Positions 42,734 to 53,154 of a stretch of DNA of 64,000 nucleotides are shown here, in pieces. The stretch is from an uncultured Verrucomicrobiales bacterium (GTDB lineage: Bacteria; Verrucomicrobiota; Verrucomicrobiia; Verrucomicrobiales; Akkermansiaceae): assembly GCA_937905985.1 (NCBI GenBank), contig CALCWC010000044.1:1-64000 (forward strand), in the 5' to 3' direction. The position numbers were made by a program, and so were the translations under genes. Position 1 is the first letter of the stretch. Each line of letters opens with the position of its first letter. The notes beneath the pieces were generated by a model. The model was given only the letters and a program-made list of their open reading frames with translations, searched no databases and was not told where the DNA came from.

Positions 42734-44503
42734 ATGATTCTGAACGCATTGTACGAGCTGTACGGACGCCTCGCAGAGCAGGGCGTGGAACTCCCCCGCA
42801 TGGGCATGAGCTCCCAAAAAATCGGCTTCCGCATCATCATCACGCGCCAAGGTGATTTCGTGCGTATCGAGGACGCGCGTGCCGTGGAGGTGGTGGTTAA
42901 AAAGGGCAAGAAAGGCAGTACGGAAAAGAGCAGGCCGGTTGTGCGGGAACAAATGGTTCCGGGAGAGGGCAAGCCTTCGGGATCCGGTGTGAATCCATGC
43001 TTCCTCTGGGATAATGCCGCCTATTTGCTGGGGTGCGTGGCGGTCAAGCCCCGCGCCTTGGAGTATTTTGCCGAGACGCGCCGCAAGCATCTGGAGGTGG
43101 AGCCCTTGGTGAATTCACCCAAGTTTGCCGCCGTATGCCGCTTCTTGGAGCAGTGGAAGCCTGAGAGATGTGAAACCGAATTTGCCGACAAAGACCTTTT
43201 CACCACCAACGGCGTGTTCCGTATTCAGGGAGACGAGGTTGACGTGCATGAAGATGCAGCCATTGCCAAATGGTGGGCGGAGTACGGGAACACCCACTGG
43301 CGAAATGACAAGGGCGGCGGTACACATACGGGGTTTTGCCTGGTCACCGGCAGGGAGACGCCTATCGCGGTTTTGCACAATCCGGCCATCAAAGGGGTGC
43401 GCGACGCGCAAAGCTCCGGCGCCAAGCTCGTTTCCTTCAACCAGGCGTCATTCAACTCGTACGGAAAGGAACAGAGCTACAATTCCCCAGTCTCGGAGGA
43501 GGCTGCCTTCGCTTATTGCAACGCCCTGAACTACCTCTTGGGGCGGCGGGAATGCCGCTTGCAGGTGGGTGATGCCACCACCGTCTTCTGGACAGACTCC
43601 CCGCCGGAAACCAGGGAAGAGGATGAATTGCTTGTGGCAAGCTCGTTGGATGCAGGCGGTTTGCCCGCCATGGATGAAGCCCTGGTGGAGCGGGTGCGCA
43701 GCCGGGTGGAGGCCATAGCCGCGGGGCACCCGGTGGAGGATGTCTTGCAGCAGGCGAGCCGGGTGCGCTTCTACATCTTGGGCTTGTCTCCCAACGCCGC
43801 CCGCCTGTCCGTGCGCTTTTTCCACGAATCGACGCTCGGCGACTTCGCCCGGAATCTCCAAGCCCATTTTGCCGCCATGGCGGTTCAACGGCGCGGCGAA
43901 AAGTTCAACGATCCTCCCATCATCACACCATACCTGATCTTGCGGGAGACCGTGCGCGAGCTGAAAGATTTGCCGCCGTTGTACGGCGGCGCCCTGATGC
44001 GGTCCATATTGGCCGGCCTGCCGTACCCGGATGCAATTGCCCTTGCCATCCTGCGCCGCATACGCGTGGACGGCAATGTGAACTATGTGCGCTGCGCCTA
44101 CCTGAAGGCTTGGCTCACGCGGAAATCTTCATTATACCAAACAACCCCCATGCTAGATACAAACAATACCCAACCAGGATATGTACTGGGGCGTCTCTTT
44201 GCCGCCCTGGTGAAAACACAGGAGGATGCGCTGCCCAACCTGAACCGCACCATCAAGGATGCCTTCTATGCCAGTGCCTCCTCCACTCCGCAATACGTGT
44301 TTCCGCGTATTCTCAAACTGCACCTCCACCACTTGGCCAAGCTGGAGGGCGGTCGCCGCGTGAACCGTGAAAGGCAGGTGCAGGAGATAATGGCCTCCCT
44401 CTCGGGATTCCCCGCCCGCCTCAACATGGAGCAACAGGCTCTCTTCGCCCTCGGATTCTACCACCAAACCCAAGACTTCTATAAGCCCAAGACAAACGAA
44501 TAA
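42734..44503 (+). CDS. cas8c: Type I-C Cascade large subunit Cas8c
   Basis: The product is 589 residues. N-terminal ALYELYGRLAEQGVELPRMG is followed by WDNAAYLLGCV, the mid-region GKEQSYNSPVSEEAAFAYCNALNYLL (a Csd1 hallmark) and FWTDSPPE. The C-terminal helical part is FPARLNMEQQALFALGFYHQTQDFY. Cas8c recognises the PAM and starts target unwinding. Type I-C operons also encode a small subunit (Cas11c) by internal translation of cas8c; a candidate start would lie in the last third, but I could not pick one with certainty. It is 24 bases before cas7c. Confidence 0.94.
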   Translation: MILNALYELYGRLAEQGVELPRMGMSSQKIGFRIIITRQGDFVRIEDARAVEVVVKKGKKGSTEKSRPVVREQMVPGEGKPSGSGVNPCFLWDNAAYLLGCVAVKPRALEYFAETRRKHLEVEPLVNSPKFAAVCRFLEQWKPERCETEFADKDLFTTNGVFRIQGDEVDVHEDAAIAKWWAEYGNTHWRNDKGGGTHTGFCLVTGRETPIAVLHNPAIKGVRDAQSSGAKLVSFNQASFNSYGKEQSYNSPVSEEAAFAYCNALNYLLGRRECRLQVGDATTVFWTDSPPETREEDELLVASSLDAGGLPAMDEALVERVRSRVEAIAAGHPVEDVLQQASRVRFYILGLSPNAARLSVRFFHESTLGDFARNLQAHFAAMAVQRRGEKFNDPPIITPYLILRETVRELKDLPPLYGGALMRSILAGLPYPDAIALAILRRIRVDGNVNYVRCAYLKAWLTRKSSLYQTTPMLDTNNTQPGYVLGRLFAALVKTQEDALPNLNRTIKDAFYASASSTPQYVFPRILKLHLHHLAKLEGGRRVNRERQVQEIMASLSGFPARLNMEQQALFALGFYHQTQDFYKPKTNE

Positions 44504-44527
44504 CAACATTAACCCAATAATACGACC

Positions 44528-45367
44528 ATGAATAAAATTGACTTTATTCTCCTGTTCGATGCAACAGATGCAAACCCCAACGGCGATCCCGACGGCGGCA
44601 ACATGCCGCGTATCGATGCCGAAACTGGGCACGGAATTGTCACGGATGTGTGCATAAAGCGCAAGATCCGCAATTATGTGCAGCTCACGCGCAAAAACAC
44701 GCCGCCCTACGAAATCTACGTCAAGGAGAAAGCTGTCCTCACCGAGCAGCAGGCCAAGGCATACGCCGCCGTGGGCAAGGAGAAGGGGATTCCCGCAGCC
44801 AGGGACTGGATGTGCAAGAACTTTTACGACATCCGCACCTTCGGCGCAGTGATGGGACTCAAGGAAAACAACTGTGGGCAGGTCCGCGGGCCGGTTCAGA
44901 TTTCCTTCGCCCGTTCCGTCACCCCCGTTGCCCAGCTGGAATACGCTATCACCCGCTGCGCCGTCGCCACGGCCAAGGAGGCGGAGGCCCAGGGCGGCGA
45001 CAACCGCACCATGGGCAGGAAGTTTACGGTTCCCTACGGCCTGTACGTGGCCAAAGGTACGGTCAACCCGTTCCTGGCGGAGCAGACAGGTTTCGGGGAG
45101 GAAGACCTCAATCTGCTTATAGAGTCGTTGACTCACATGTTCGACTTTGATGCCTCTGCTGCCCGCCCTGCCGGTTCCATGGCGGTGCGCAAGCTCATCC
45201 TGTTCCGTCATGAGAGCAAGCTGGGCAATGCACCCGCCCACAAGCTCTACGAGTGCCTGGACATCAAGCTGAAGGAGGGTGTGGAAATTCCCCGCGGCAT
45301 TGCCGATTACGACATCTCGCTTTCTGCGGCACCGAAGGGGGTCACCATAGAGGAAGTGGATTGCTGA
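44528..45367 (+). CDS. cas7c: Type I-C Cascade backbone subunit Cas7c
   Basis: The product is 279 residues. It opens with the Cas7 RAMP signature DFILLFDATDANPNGDPDGG, followed by VTDVCIKRKIRNYVQ, the thumb region FYDIRTFGAVMG, GPVQISFARSV and TMGRKFTVPYGLY. Six or so copies form the helical filament along the crRNA. The gene lies between cas8c and cas4, as in standard I-C operons. No sign of truncation. Confidence 0.95.
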   Translation: MNKIDFILLFDATDANPNGDPDGGNMPRIDAETGHGIVTDVCIKRKIRNYVQLTRKNTPPYEIYVKEKAVLTEQQAKAYAAVGKEKGIPAARDWMCKNFYDIRTFGAVMGLKENNCGQVRGPVQISFARSVTPVAQLEYAITRCAVATAKEAEAQGGDNRTMGRKFTVPYGLYVAKGTVNPFLAEQTGFGEEDLNLLIESLTHMFDFDASAARPAGSMAVRKLILFRHESKLGNAPAHKLYECLDIKLKEGVEIPRGIADYDISLSAAPKGVTIEEVDC

Positions 45368-45372
45368 TTCCC

Positions 45373-46020
45373 ATGTTTGCCGAGGAAGAGTATGTGCAGC
45401 TTGCAGCCCTCCAGCACTTCGTGTATTGCCCGCGCCAATGCGCGCTCATACACACGGAGCGCGTGTGGGCGGAGAATGCGCTGACCACCCTCGGCAAGAT
45501 AACCCATGAGCGCGTGGACAGCGCCCCGTCGTCAACCAAGGGCGCTGTCCGCACCGCGCGCTCGGTGCGCCTGGTCAGCCACGCCCTGGGTATCAAGGGC
45601 GTGGCCGATGTGGTGGAATACGAGCAGACGGAGCAGGGAATGCTTGTCACCCCTGTGGAGTACAAGCGCGGAAGCCCCAAGCAGCACATGGCAGACGTGG
45701 TGCAACTCTGCGCACAGGCGCTGTGCCTGGAGGAAATGAACGGGTGCCGCATAGGGCGCGGATACCTGTTCTATCATTCCACGCAGCGTCGCTGCTTGGT
45801 GGAGCTGACAGACGAGGTGCGGCGCGAGACCATGCTCGCCATTCAGGGAGCGCGCCAACTGCTCATGAGCGGAACACTGCCTGCCGCCATCCGCCACAAG
45901 GGCTGCGATGCATGCTCCTTGTTTGAACTCTGCGTGCCGTCCTCCGGGGCGGGACCTGCCTCCGCTTTTAATGAACGCCGTTTCAATGCCATCCTTTCCG
46001 TAGATGAAGCAGCACCTTAA
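45373..46020 (+). CDS. cas4: Cas4 exonuclease
   Basis: The product is 215 residues from the ATG giving MFAEEEYVQLAALQ. The first cysteine of the Fe-S cluster is in FVYCPRQCALIHTE. The nuclease core has VADVVEY and TPVEYKRGSP. The last three cysteines are in KGCDACSLFELC. Cas4 trims prespacers and selects PAM-proximal ends for Cas1-Cas2. Its 3' end overlaps cas1 by 17 bases. A longer frame starting within cas7c is a shadow and is rejected. Confidence 0.95.
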   Translation: MFAEEEYVQLAALQHFVYCPRQCALIHTERVWAENALTTLGKITHERVDSAPSSTKGAVRTARSVRLVSHALGIKGVADVVEYEQTEQGMLVTPVEYKRGSPKQHMADVVQLCAQALCLEEMNGCRIGRGYLFYHSTQRRCLVELTDEVRRETMLAIQGARQLLMSGTLPAAIRHKGCDACSLFELCVPSSGAGPASAFNERRFNAILSVDEAAP

Positions 46021-47026
46021 CACCCTGTATATCACCAAGGATGACGCCTGGCTCTCCTTGGATGGGGAGACTGTGGCGGTTTCCCTGAACCATGAGCGGC
46101 TTCTCCGCGTGCCCCTCATCAACTTGGAAGCCATCCAGACCTTTGGATGGAACATCGGCGCTTCCCCGCAACTCATGGCCCATTGTTCGGCAAAGGGCGT
46201 CCACATTGCATTCTGCAACCCGCACGGCAAGCTGCTCTGCAATGTCACCGGCGTGACATCCGGCAATGTTCTCCTGCGCCGCCAACAGTACAGGATGGCG
46301 GACAGTGAGGCCGCATCCGTCAACATTGCAAGGGAAATGGTGGCTGCCAAGATCCTCAATGCCCGAACGGTCCTCCAGCGCGCTGCAAGGGATTATCCCA
46401 ACCTTGCCGCAGAGCTCCGGCATCCCGTGCGGGAGCTTGCCCAAAGCGTCAAGGCTGCAAGGGTGGCTGAGCATGCGTCTTCCCTTCTCGGCATTGAGGG
46501 AAACGCAGCCGATGTGTATTTCGAGGCTTTCCATGCCATGCTTACCACTTCCCAATTCACGTTCGACCATCGCAACAGGCGTCCACCTAAAGATCCTGTT
46601 AACACGCTGCTCTCGTTCCTCTACTCCATATTGGCTTCCGATTGCAAATCCGCTTTGGAGGCCGTTGGGCTTGATTCATTCGTTGGCTTTTACCATAAGG
46701 ACAGGCCGGGTAGGGCTGGCTTGGCCTTGGACCTCATGGAGGAATTCCGCGCACCCTTGGCAGACAGGGTGGCGCTTTCCCTGTTCAATCGCGGGCAGCT
46801 TTCTCCATCTGATTTCTCATTTGATGAAGAGGGTGGCTGTCGTTTGACGGATGACGCCAGGAAGCTTGTTCTCAAAACGTGGCAAACCAAAAAGGCGGAT
46901 CTCATTATGCACCCCTATGTGCAGGAGAAAATGACCATCGGTATGCTGCTTCATATTCAGGCCAGGCTTCTTGCCCAGAATGTGCGCGGAAGTCTGGATG
47001 CCTACCCACCCATGCTTTGGCACTGA
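46004..47026 (+). CDS. cas1: Cas1 integrase
   Basis: The product is 340 residues. The N-terminal beta domain starts LYITKDDAWLSLDGETVAV. The C-terminal helical catalytic domain contains the metal residues in NAADVYFEAFHAML (Glu), VGFYHKDRPGRAGLALDLMEEFR (His and Asp/Glu) and the PVNTLLSFLYSIL helix. Cas1 inserts new spacers with Cas2. It overlaps cas4 and is followed 2 bases later by cas2. Confidence 0.96.
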   Translation: MKQHLNTLYITKDDAWLSLDGETVAVSLNHERLLRVPLINLEAIQTFGWNIGASPQLMAHCSAKGVHIAFCNPHGKLLCNVTGVTSGNVLLRRQQYRMADSEAASVNIAREMVAAKILNARTVLQRAARDYPNLAAELRHPVRELAQSVKAARVAEHASSLLGIEGNAADVYFEAFHAMLTTSQFTFDHRNRRPPKDPVNTLLSFLYSILASDCKSALEAVGLDSFVGFYHKDRPGRAGLALDLMEEFRAPLADRVALSLFNRGQLSPSDFSFDEEGGCRLTDDARKLVLKTWQTKKADLIMHPYVQEKMTIGMLLHIQARLLAQNVRGSLDAYPPMLWH

Positions 47027-47028
47027 CC

Positions 47029-47319
47029 ATGCTTTATCTCATCAGTTACGACGTTTCGACTATCACCCCCGCTGGCAGACGCAGATTGCGTCGTGTCGCC
47101 AAGGCGTGCGAGGACTATGGTGTGCGTGTGCAAAATTCCGTCTTTGAGTGTTCTCTTCAGTACGAAGCCTTTTTGTCGCTCAAAAGAACGCTCCTGGCCA
47201 TCATGGACCCCAATCAGGATAGCATTCGTTTCTACCCTCTCGGAAAAAACGGCAGGGAAAAGGTCGTTCATGTCGGCGTTGTCAATGGCATCGATGTGGA
47301 CGCACCCCTCATCCTCTAG
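47029..47319 (+). CDS. cas2: Cas2 adaptation protein
   Basis: The product is 96 residues with the ferredoxin-like fold start MLYLISYDVSTITPAGRRRL, and GVRVQNSVFECSL (beta-2/alpha-2). It bridges the two Cas1 dimers during spacer capture. It is the last gene of the operon and borders the CRISPR leader. The ATG follows the cas1 stop by 2 bases. Confidence 0.96.
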   Translation: MLYLISYDVSTITPAGRRRLRRVAKACEDYGVRVQNSVFECSLQYEAFLSLKRTLLAIMDPNQDSIRFYPLGKNGREKVVHVGVVNGIDVDAPLIL

Positions 47320-47515
47320 CTCGGTGCGGTTCGCGTAACGCGAACGTCAAGAGATTGCAAATTCCCTGAAAGGTTCGCGGATGTTGCAATCAGTTGATTG
47401 TTAGAATCTTGAAAGTTGTGTAAGACTTGCTGGCATTTATATGCATGCCGCAGGGTGTGGGTTCGCGCAGAAGGTATCCCTTGCCATTGAAGATGAATCG
47501 CCGTATAATACTCCC
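47320..47515 (+). promoter_or_regulatory. CRISPR leader with promoter
   Basis: This is a 196-base AT-richer leader. It has a small hairpin right after cas2 (GGTTCGCGTAACGCGAAC). At its 3' end is a promoter, TTGCCA (47481-47486) and TATAAT (47504-47509), 17 bases apart, which places transcription start at about the first repeat base. Confidence 0.7.
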
Positions 47516-50500
47516 GTCGCCCCCCGCGTGGGGGCGTGAGTTGAAACTAATCTACGCGCGGATTTTTTCTAATCCCCGCCGTCGCCCCCCGCGTGGGGGC
47601 GTGAGTTGAAACACCACCAGCGGCATCGCCGGAGCTCCCTCCGGTGTCGCCCCCCGCGTGGGGGCGTGAGTTGAAACCCAAGAGAGTATTTTGACGCATC
47701 CGCGCATTGCGCGTCGCCCCCCGCGTGGGGGCGTGAGTTGAAACCCATTCTCCGCACCTTGCGCAGCGGCACCCGCCGTCGCCCCCCGCGTGGGGGCGTG
47801 AGTTGAAACGCGCTCCTGCTGGTGCTCTGTGTCAGACGTTGCAGTCGCCCCCCGCGTGGGGGCGTGAGTTGAAACATGCTAGGCGTGCACGCCACGCTCG
47901 CCTTTGCAGGTCGCCCCCCGCGTGGGGGCGTGAGTTGAAACCGCCTATGTGACAACGGCGGAGATGGCTGCGGAAGTCGCCCCCCGCGTGGGGGCGTGAG
48001 TTGAAACTTTGACGAGGATGCGCCAGATGCGCTGAATCTGGGTCGCCCCCCGCGTGGGGGCGTGAGTTGAAACTCCAGCAGTTCCGTGCCGTGCAGCGTC
48101 ACATGAGTCGCCCCCCGCGTGGGGGCGTGAGTTGAAACACCTGCGTCCGCGCCTCCGTGTCCTTCACACCGAACGTCGCCCCCCGCGTGGGGGCGTGAGT
48201 TGAAACACGCGCTGTATCAGCTCGTCCAGCTGCGCCTGGTCGCCCCCCGCGTGGGGGCGTGAGTTGAAACCGGTGGTTGAGGGCACGGATGGCGGTATCT
48301 ATGTGTCGCCCCCCGCGTGGGGGCGTGAGTTGAAACCCCATGACCTCGGCCACCTCCCTGGTGCTCATCGTCGCCCCCCGCGTGGGGGCGTGAGTTGAAA
48401 CCGAAAAAAAATGAGATAGAGTTATGGCTGACGGGGTCGCCCCCCGCGTGGGGGCGTGAGTTGAAACGAGCGACACCAGGCGAGCGGACACGTCGCGCGC
48501 GGGTCGCCCCCCGCGTGGGGGCGTGAGTTGAAACCCTGAATTGGACTGAGGGGAACGAGAGCATCGTGTCGCCCCCCGCGTGGGGGCGTGAGTTGAAACT
48601 GTGATGGAGTGCAAGTTGGACACGAAGTGATTGTCGCCCCCCGCGTGGGGGCGTGAGTTGAAACCCGGCTATGAGGGCATGAACTACAAGCCCAACATGG
48701 TCGCCCCCCGCGTGGGGGCGTGAGTTGAAACGATGAGCAGCGCGGGAACTGGAACGCTGCCGTCAAGTCGCCCCCCGCGTGGGGGCGTGAGTTGAAACCG
48801 CTGTACGACAACCTGGGCGAGGCCCATGTTGACGTCGCCCCCCGCGTGGGGGCGTGAGTTGAAACGGGTTTGAGTTACGGAAGAAAGGTGGGCTTGTCGG
48901 GTCGCCCCCCGCGTGGGGGCGTGAGTTGAAACCTCAATCCTCGCCCAGAACAGCGCACAGCCCCCCGCGTCGCCCCCCGCGTGGGGGCGTGAGTTGAAAC
49001 GAGAACGGCAATGCCAACGAGGAAGATTTTTTCACGTCGCCCCCCGCGTGGGGGCGTGAGTTGAAACACCCGCGCGGAAGCGGAACGACTGGTGCGCGGC
49101 GTCGCCCCCCGCGTGGGGGCGTGAGTTGAAACTCATCAAAAATTGTCATTTTACCATTTTTCTGGTCGCCCCCCGCGTGGGGGCGTGAGTTGAAACTCCA
49201 CATAGGGCGCTACCACCTTATGCACGCGGATGTCGCCCCCCGCGTGGGGGCGTGAGTTGAAACACCGCCTGCTTGTTGTAGCTGTTAAGCTCGTAGAGGT
49301 CGCCCCCCGCGTGGGGGCGTGAGTTGAAACACTGCTTTTCTGACTCGCTTGCTCGCCTTGGCGGGTCGCCCCCCGCGTGGGGGCGTGAGTTGAAACTACC
49401 GCGTGGACGACAACACCGTCGGATCCACAGTCGCCCCCCGCGTGGGGGCGTGAGTTGAAACCTCTGCGCCCCCGTGCGCGGCGACTGGCAGCCAAACGTC
49501 GCCCCCCGCGTGGGGGCGTGAGTTGAAACAGGCGTCCACTCGCACTGCTTCCCCAGCTCAATCGTCGCCCCCCGCGTGGGGGCGTGAGTTGAAACTACGA
49601 TCACCGGGCCGACCTTTTGTGGATGTGCGCGTCGCCCCCCGCGTGGGGGCGTGAGTTGAAACAGGTCGCCCTGCACAGCGGCGCGTCCACCGTAGGGTCG
49701 CCCCCCGCGTGGGGGCGTGAGTTGAAACAACTCGGCCAGCACGTCCTCGACGCTGCGGCCCGTCGCCCCCCGCGTGGGGGCGTGAGTTGAAACACCGCCC
49801 CGGGGCCGTTGTATACCCAACCGCCAGTCGCCCCCCGCGTGGGGGCGTGAGTTGAAACCTCCGCTCGCACATCCTACTTCCCCACGTTCACGTCGCCCCC
49901 CGCGTGGGGGCGTGAGTTGAAACATCAGCTTTGAGCTGATAGACGGCTGCACGATGCAGTCGCCCCCCGCGTGGGGGCGTGAGTTGAAACGCCAGCTTGT
50001 CGCGCGCCGCAGATAACTGGCGCTCAAGTCGCCCCCCGCGTGGGGGCGTGAGTTGAAACACATAGAAGTCGGCCTGTGCCTCGTTCTTGGCGGTCGCCCC
50101 CCGCGTGGGGGCGTGAGTTGAAACACCACAACGCGCAGGGCGGCAAGGCGTGGGGGCGTGAGTTGAAACCAGTCCACGCCCGTGAACTGGGCGGGGTGCT
50201 CTCGTCGCCCCCCGCGTGGGGGCGTGAGTTGAAACGCACCCCGGCGTTCACCAATGCGCCCGGCGTGGAGGTCGCCCCCCGCGTGGGGGCGTGAGTTGAA
50301 ACCAAGCTCCCCGCGGATCGCCCACGCGGCCACCGTGTCGCCCCCCGCGTGGGGGCGTGAGTTGAAACCCGTCCTAAATCGAACAATGGTTGCCTTGCCA
50401 CGTCGCCCCCCGCGTGGGGGCGTGAGTTGAAACAGCACAATGTCGGCTGGGATGGGGCGCAGTTCCGTCGCCCCCCGCGTGGGGGCGTGAGTTGAAACTT

Positions 50501-50986
50501 CTTCAAATGCGCCAGCACTTGAGGAACCGTGTCGCCCCCCGCGTGGGGGCGTGAGTTGAAACTGGATCTGGTCGGCGTCCAGGATGGTGGGGAGGGGTCG
50601 CCCCCCGCGTGGGGGGCGTGAGTTGAAACAGGCCGTACTGTGCGGCGACGATGCAGAAGGCGGGTCGCCCCCCCCCCCGCGTGGGGGGGGCGTGAGTTGA
50701 AACCCCGGGAACCGCCGGCTCTCCTTCGCAGTTATCAGGTCGCCCCCCCGCGTGGGGGGCGTGAGTTGAAACGGGTTCAACTCTTGGATGCGGCTTGTCC
50801 CGGTGGGGCGCCCCCCCCCCCCCCCGCGTAGGGGGCGTGAGTTGAAACACGTCGGCGGTTTCGTCATTGTTTGTGACCTCGCGTCGCCCCCCCGCGTGGG
50901 GGGGCGTGAGTTGAAACTTCGATGAGATGGAGACCGTAGGATGGGTAGACAGGTCGCGCCCCGCCGTGGGGGGGCGGGGCGCTGGG
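47516..50986 (+). CRISPR. Type I-C CRISPR array, about 52 repeats
   Basis: The 32-base repeat begins GTCGCCCCCCGCGTGGGGGC and ends GTGAGTTGAAAC, the I-C type with a GC hairpin and the GAAAC end. I counted 52 recognisable repeats with 51 spacers of mostly 33-36 bases, plus one degenerate terminal copy near 50953. The leader side (left) repeats are identical. The repeat at 50148 has lost its first 10 or so bases and follows a 23-base spacer. The last six copies have lengthened C and G runs. The orientation (leader next to cas2) fits the plus-strand cas operon. Spacer targets cannot be told from the sequence alone. Confidence 0.97.
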
Positions 50987-51012
50987 GGGGGGAAGGGTAT
51001 GGGGTGGCGGTA

Positions 51013-52002
<990 letters not shown>

Positions 52003-52032
52003 GATAGATAGTATGATGGGTTGGAAGTTTTT

Positions 52033-52986
52033 TTACATCATGCCGGAGAGCAGGGCCTCCAGCTTGCGGATATCCGCGGAGAATCGGCGGATGCCCTCCG
52101 CGGTCTTCTCCGTGGCCATGGCGTCCTCGTTGAAGAGGAAGCGGAAGCTCTTTTCATCTGCCGGGATGCGCTGGATGTCCGCCGCCTTGGCAGATTCCAC
52201 GCTCAGGGCGGGCGCCACGGCATCCCCGCATGCGGCGAGCTCCGCCAGCAGGCCGGGGGAGATGGTCAGCAGGTCGCACCCGGCGAGGGCGAGCACCTCC
52301 CCCTTGTTGCGGAAGGAGGCGCCCATGATCTGCACGGGGTAGCCGAACTTCTTGTAGTAGTTGTAGATGCTGCGCACGGAGAGCACGCCGGGGTCTGTCT
52401 CTGCGGTGTAGTCCTCTCCGGTGGCCTTCTTGTACCAGTCCAGGATGCGCCCCACGAAGGGAGAGATGAGCCGCACGCCGGCCTCTGCGCAGGCCACGGC
52501 CTGCACCAGGCTGAACAGCAGCGTGAGGTTGCAGTGAATGCCCTCCTTCTCCAGGATTTCCGCGGCGCGGATGCCCTCCCAGGTGGAGGCAATCTTGATA
52601 AGCACGCGCTCGCGCGGAATGCCCGCAGCCTCGTACAGCGCCATGATTTCGCGCGCCTTCTGCACGGTGGCCTCCGTATCGAAGGAGAGGCGGGCGTCCA
52701 CCTCGCTGGAGACGCGGCCCGGCACGCGCTTGAGGATTTCCAGGCCGAAGGCCACGATCACGCGGTCCATGAGCGCGCCGATGTCGCCCTTGTCGGGCGC
52801 GGATGCCTTGAACTCCGCCACCACGGCCTCAATGATGGGGCGGTATTCCGGCTTTCCAGCGGCGGCGAGGATGAGGGAGGGATTGGTGGTGGCATCCTGC
52901 GGGGAGAATTCCTCCATCTGGCGGAAATCCCCCGTATCCGCCACCACGGTGGTGTACTGTTTCAGTTGGTCAAGCTGCGTAGCCAT
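52033..52986 (-). CDS. tal: Transaldolase
   Basis: The product is 317 residues from the ATG giving MATQLDQLKQYTTVV. It has the N-terminal QDATTNPSLI motif, the catalytic Schiff-base lysine in RVLIKIASTWEGIRAA, and the LISPFVGRILDW and VQIMGASFRNKGEV motifs. It transfers dihydroxyacetone units between sedoheptulose 7-phosphate and glyceraldehyde 3-phosphate in the pentose-phosphate pathway. Upstream are two palindromic sites and the ROK-like gene, suggesting regulated expression of tal-galE. Confidence 0.95.
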   Translation of the reverse strand: MATQLDQLKQYTTVVADTGDFRQMEEFSPQDATTNPSLILAAAGKPEYRPIIEAVVAEFKASAPDKGDIGALMDRVIVAFGLEILKRVPGRVSSEVDARLSFDTEATVQKAREIMALYEAAGIPRERVLIKIASTWEGIRAAEILEKEGIHCNLTLLFSLVQAVACAEAGVRLISPFVGRILDWYKKATGEDYTAETDPGVLSVRSIYNYYKKFGYPVQIMGASFRNKGEVLALAGCDLLTISPGLLAELAACGDAVAPALSVESAKAADIQRIPADEKSFRFLFNEDAMATEKTAEGIRRFSADIRKLEALLSGMM

Positions 52987-53078
52987 AGTTAAACGCCCGT
53001 ATTCTACCACAGCTCCCCCCGCCTTTCAAGCCGCTTTTTCGCGCGCGCAACGATTGCGTGAGTTTCTGAACTGCGCGA

Positions 53079-53145
53079 AGTTTTTAAAGCGCCACTTTAA
53101 AAACTCTGCGATTCGCGAAGTTTTTAAAATTGCATTTTAAAAACT
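53079..53145. promoter_or_regulatory. Two palindromic sites 40 bases apart upstream of tal
   Basis: AGTTTTTAAAG/CTTTAAAAACT (53079-53105) and AGTTTTTAAAAT/ATTTTAAAAACT (53119-53145), each preceded by CGCGAAGT-like bases (GCGCGAAG, TCGCGAAG). The 40-base period and shared arms indicate a tandem operator, with the tal promoter in or beside it. The ROK-like regulator gene ends 9 bases beyond. Confidence 0.6.
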
Positions 53146-53154
53146 CGTCGTAAA

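Noticed and set aside
49218..50867. Minus-strand frames of up to 549 codons in the CRISPR array
   Set aside because: They arise from the 32-base repeats plus spacers (repeated FNSRPHAGGD and QLTPPRGGR peptides) and are not proteins.
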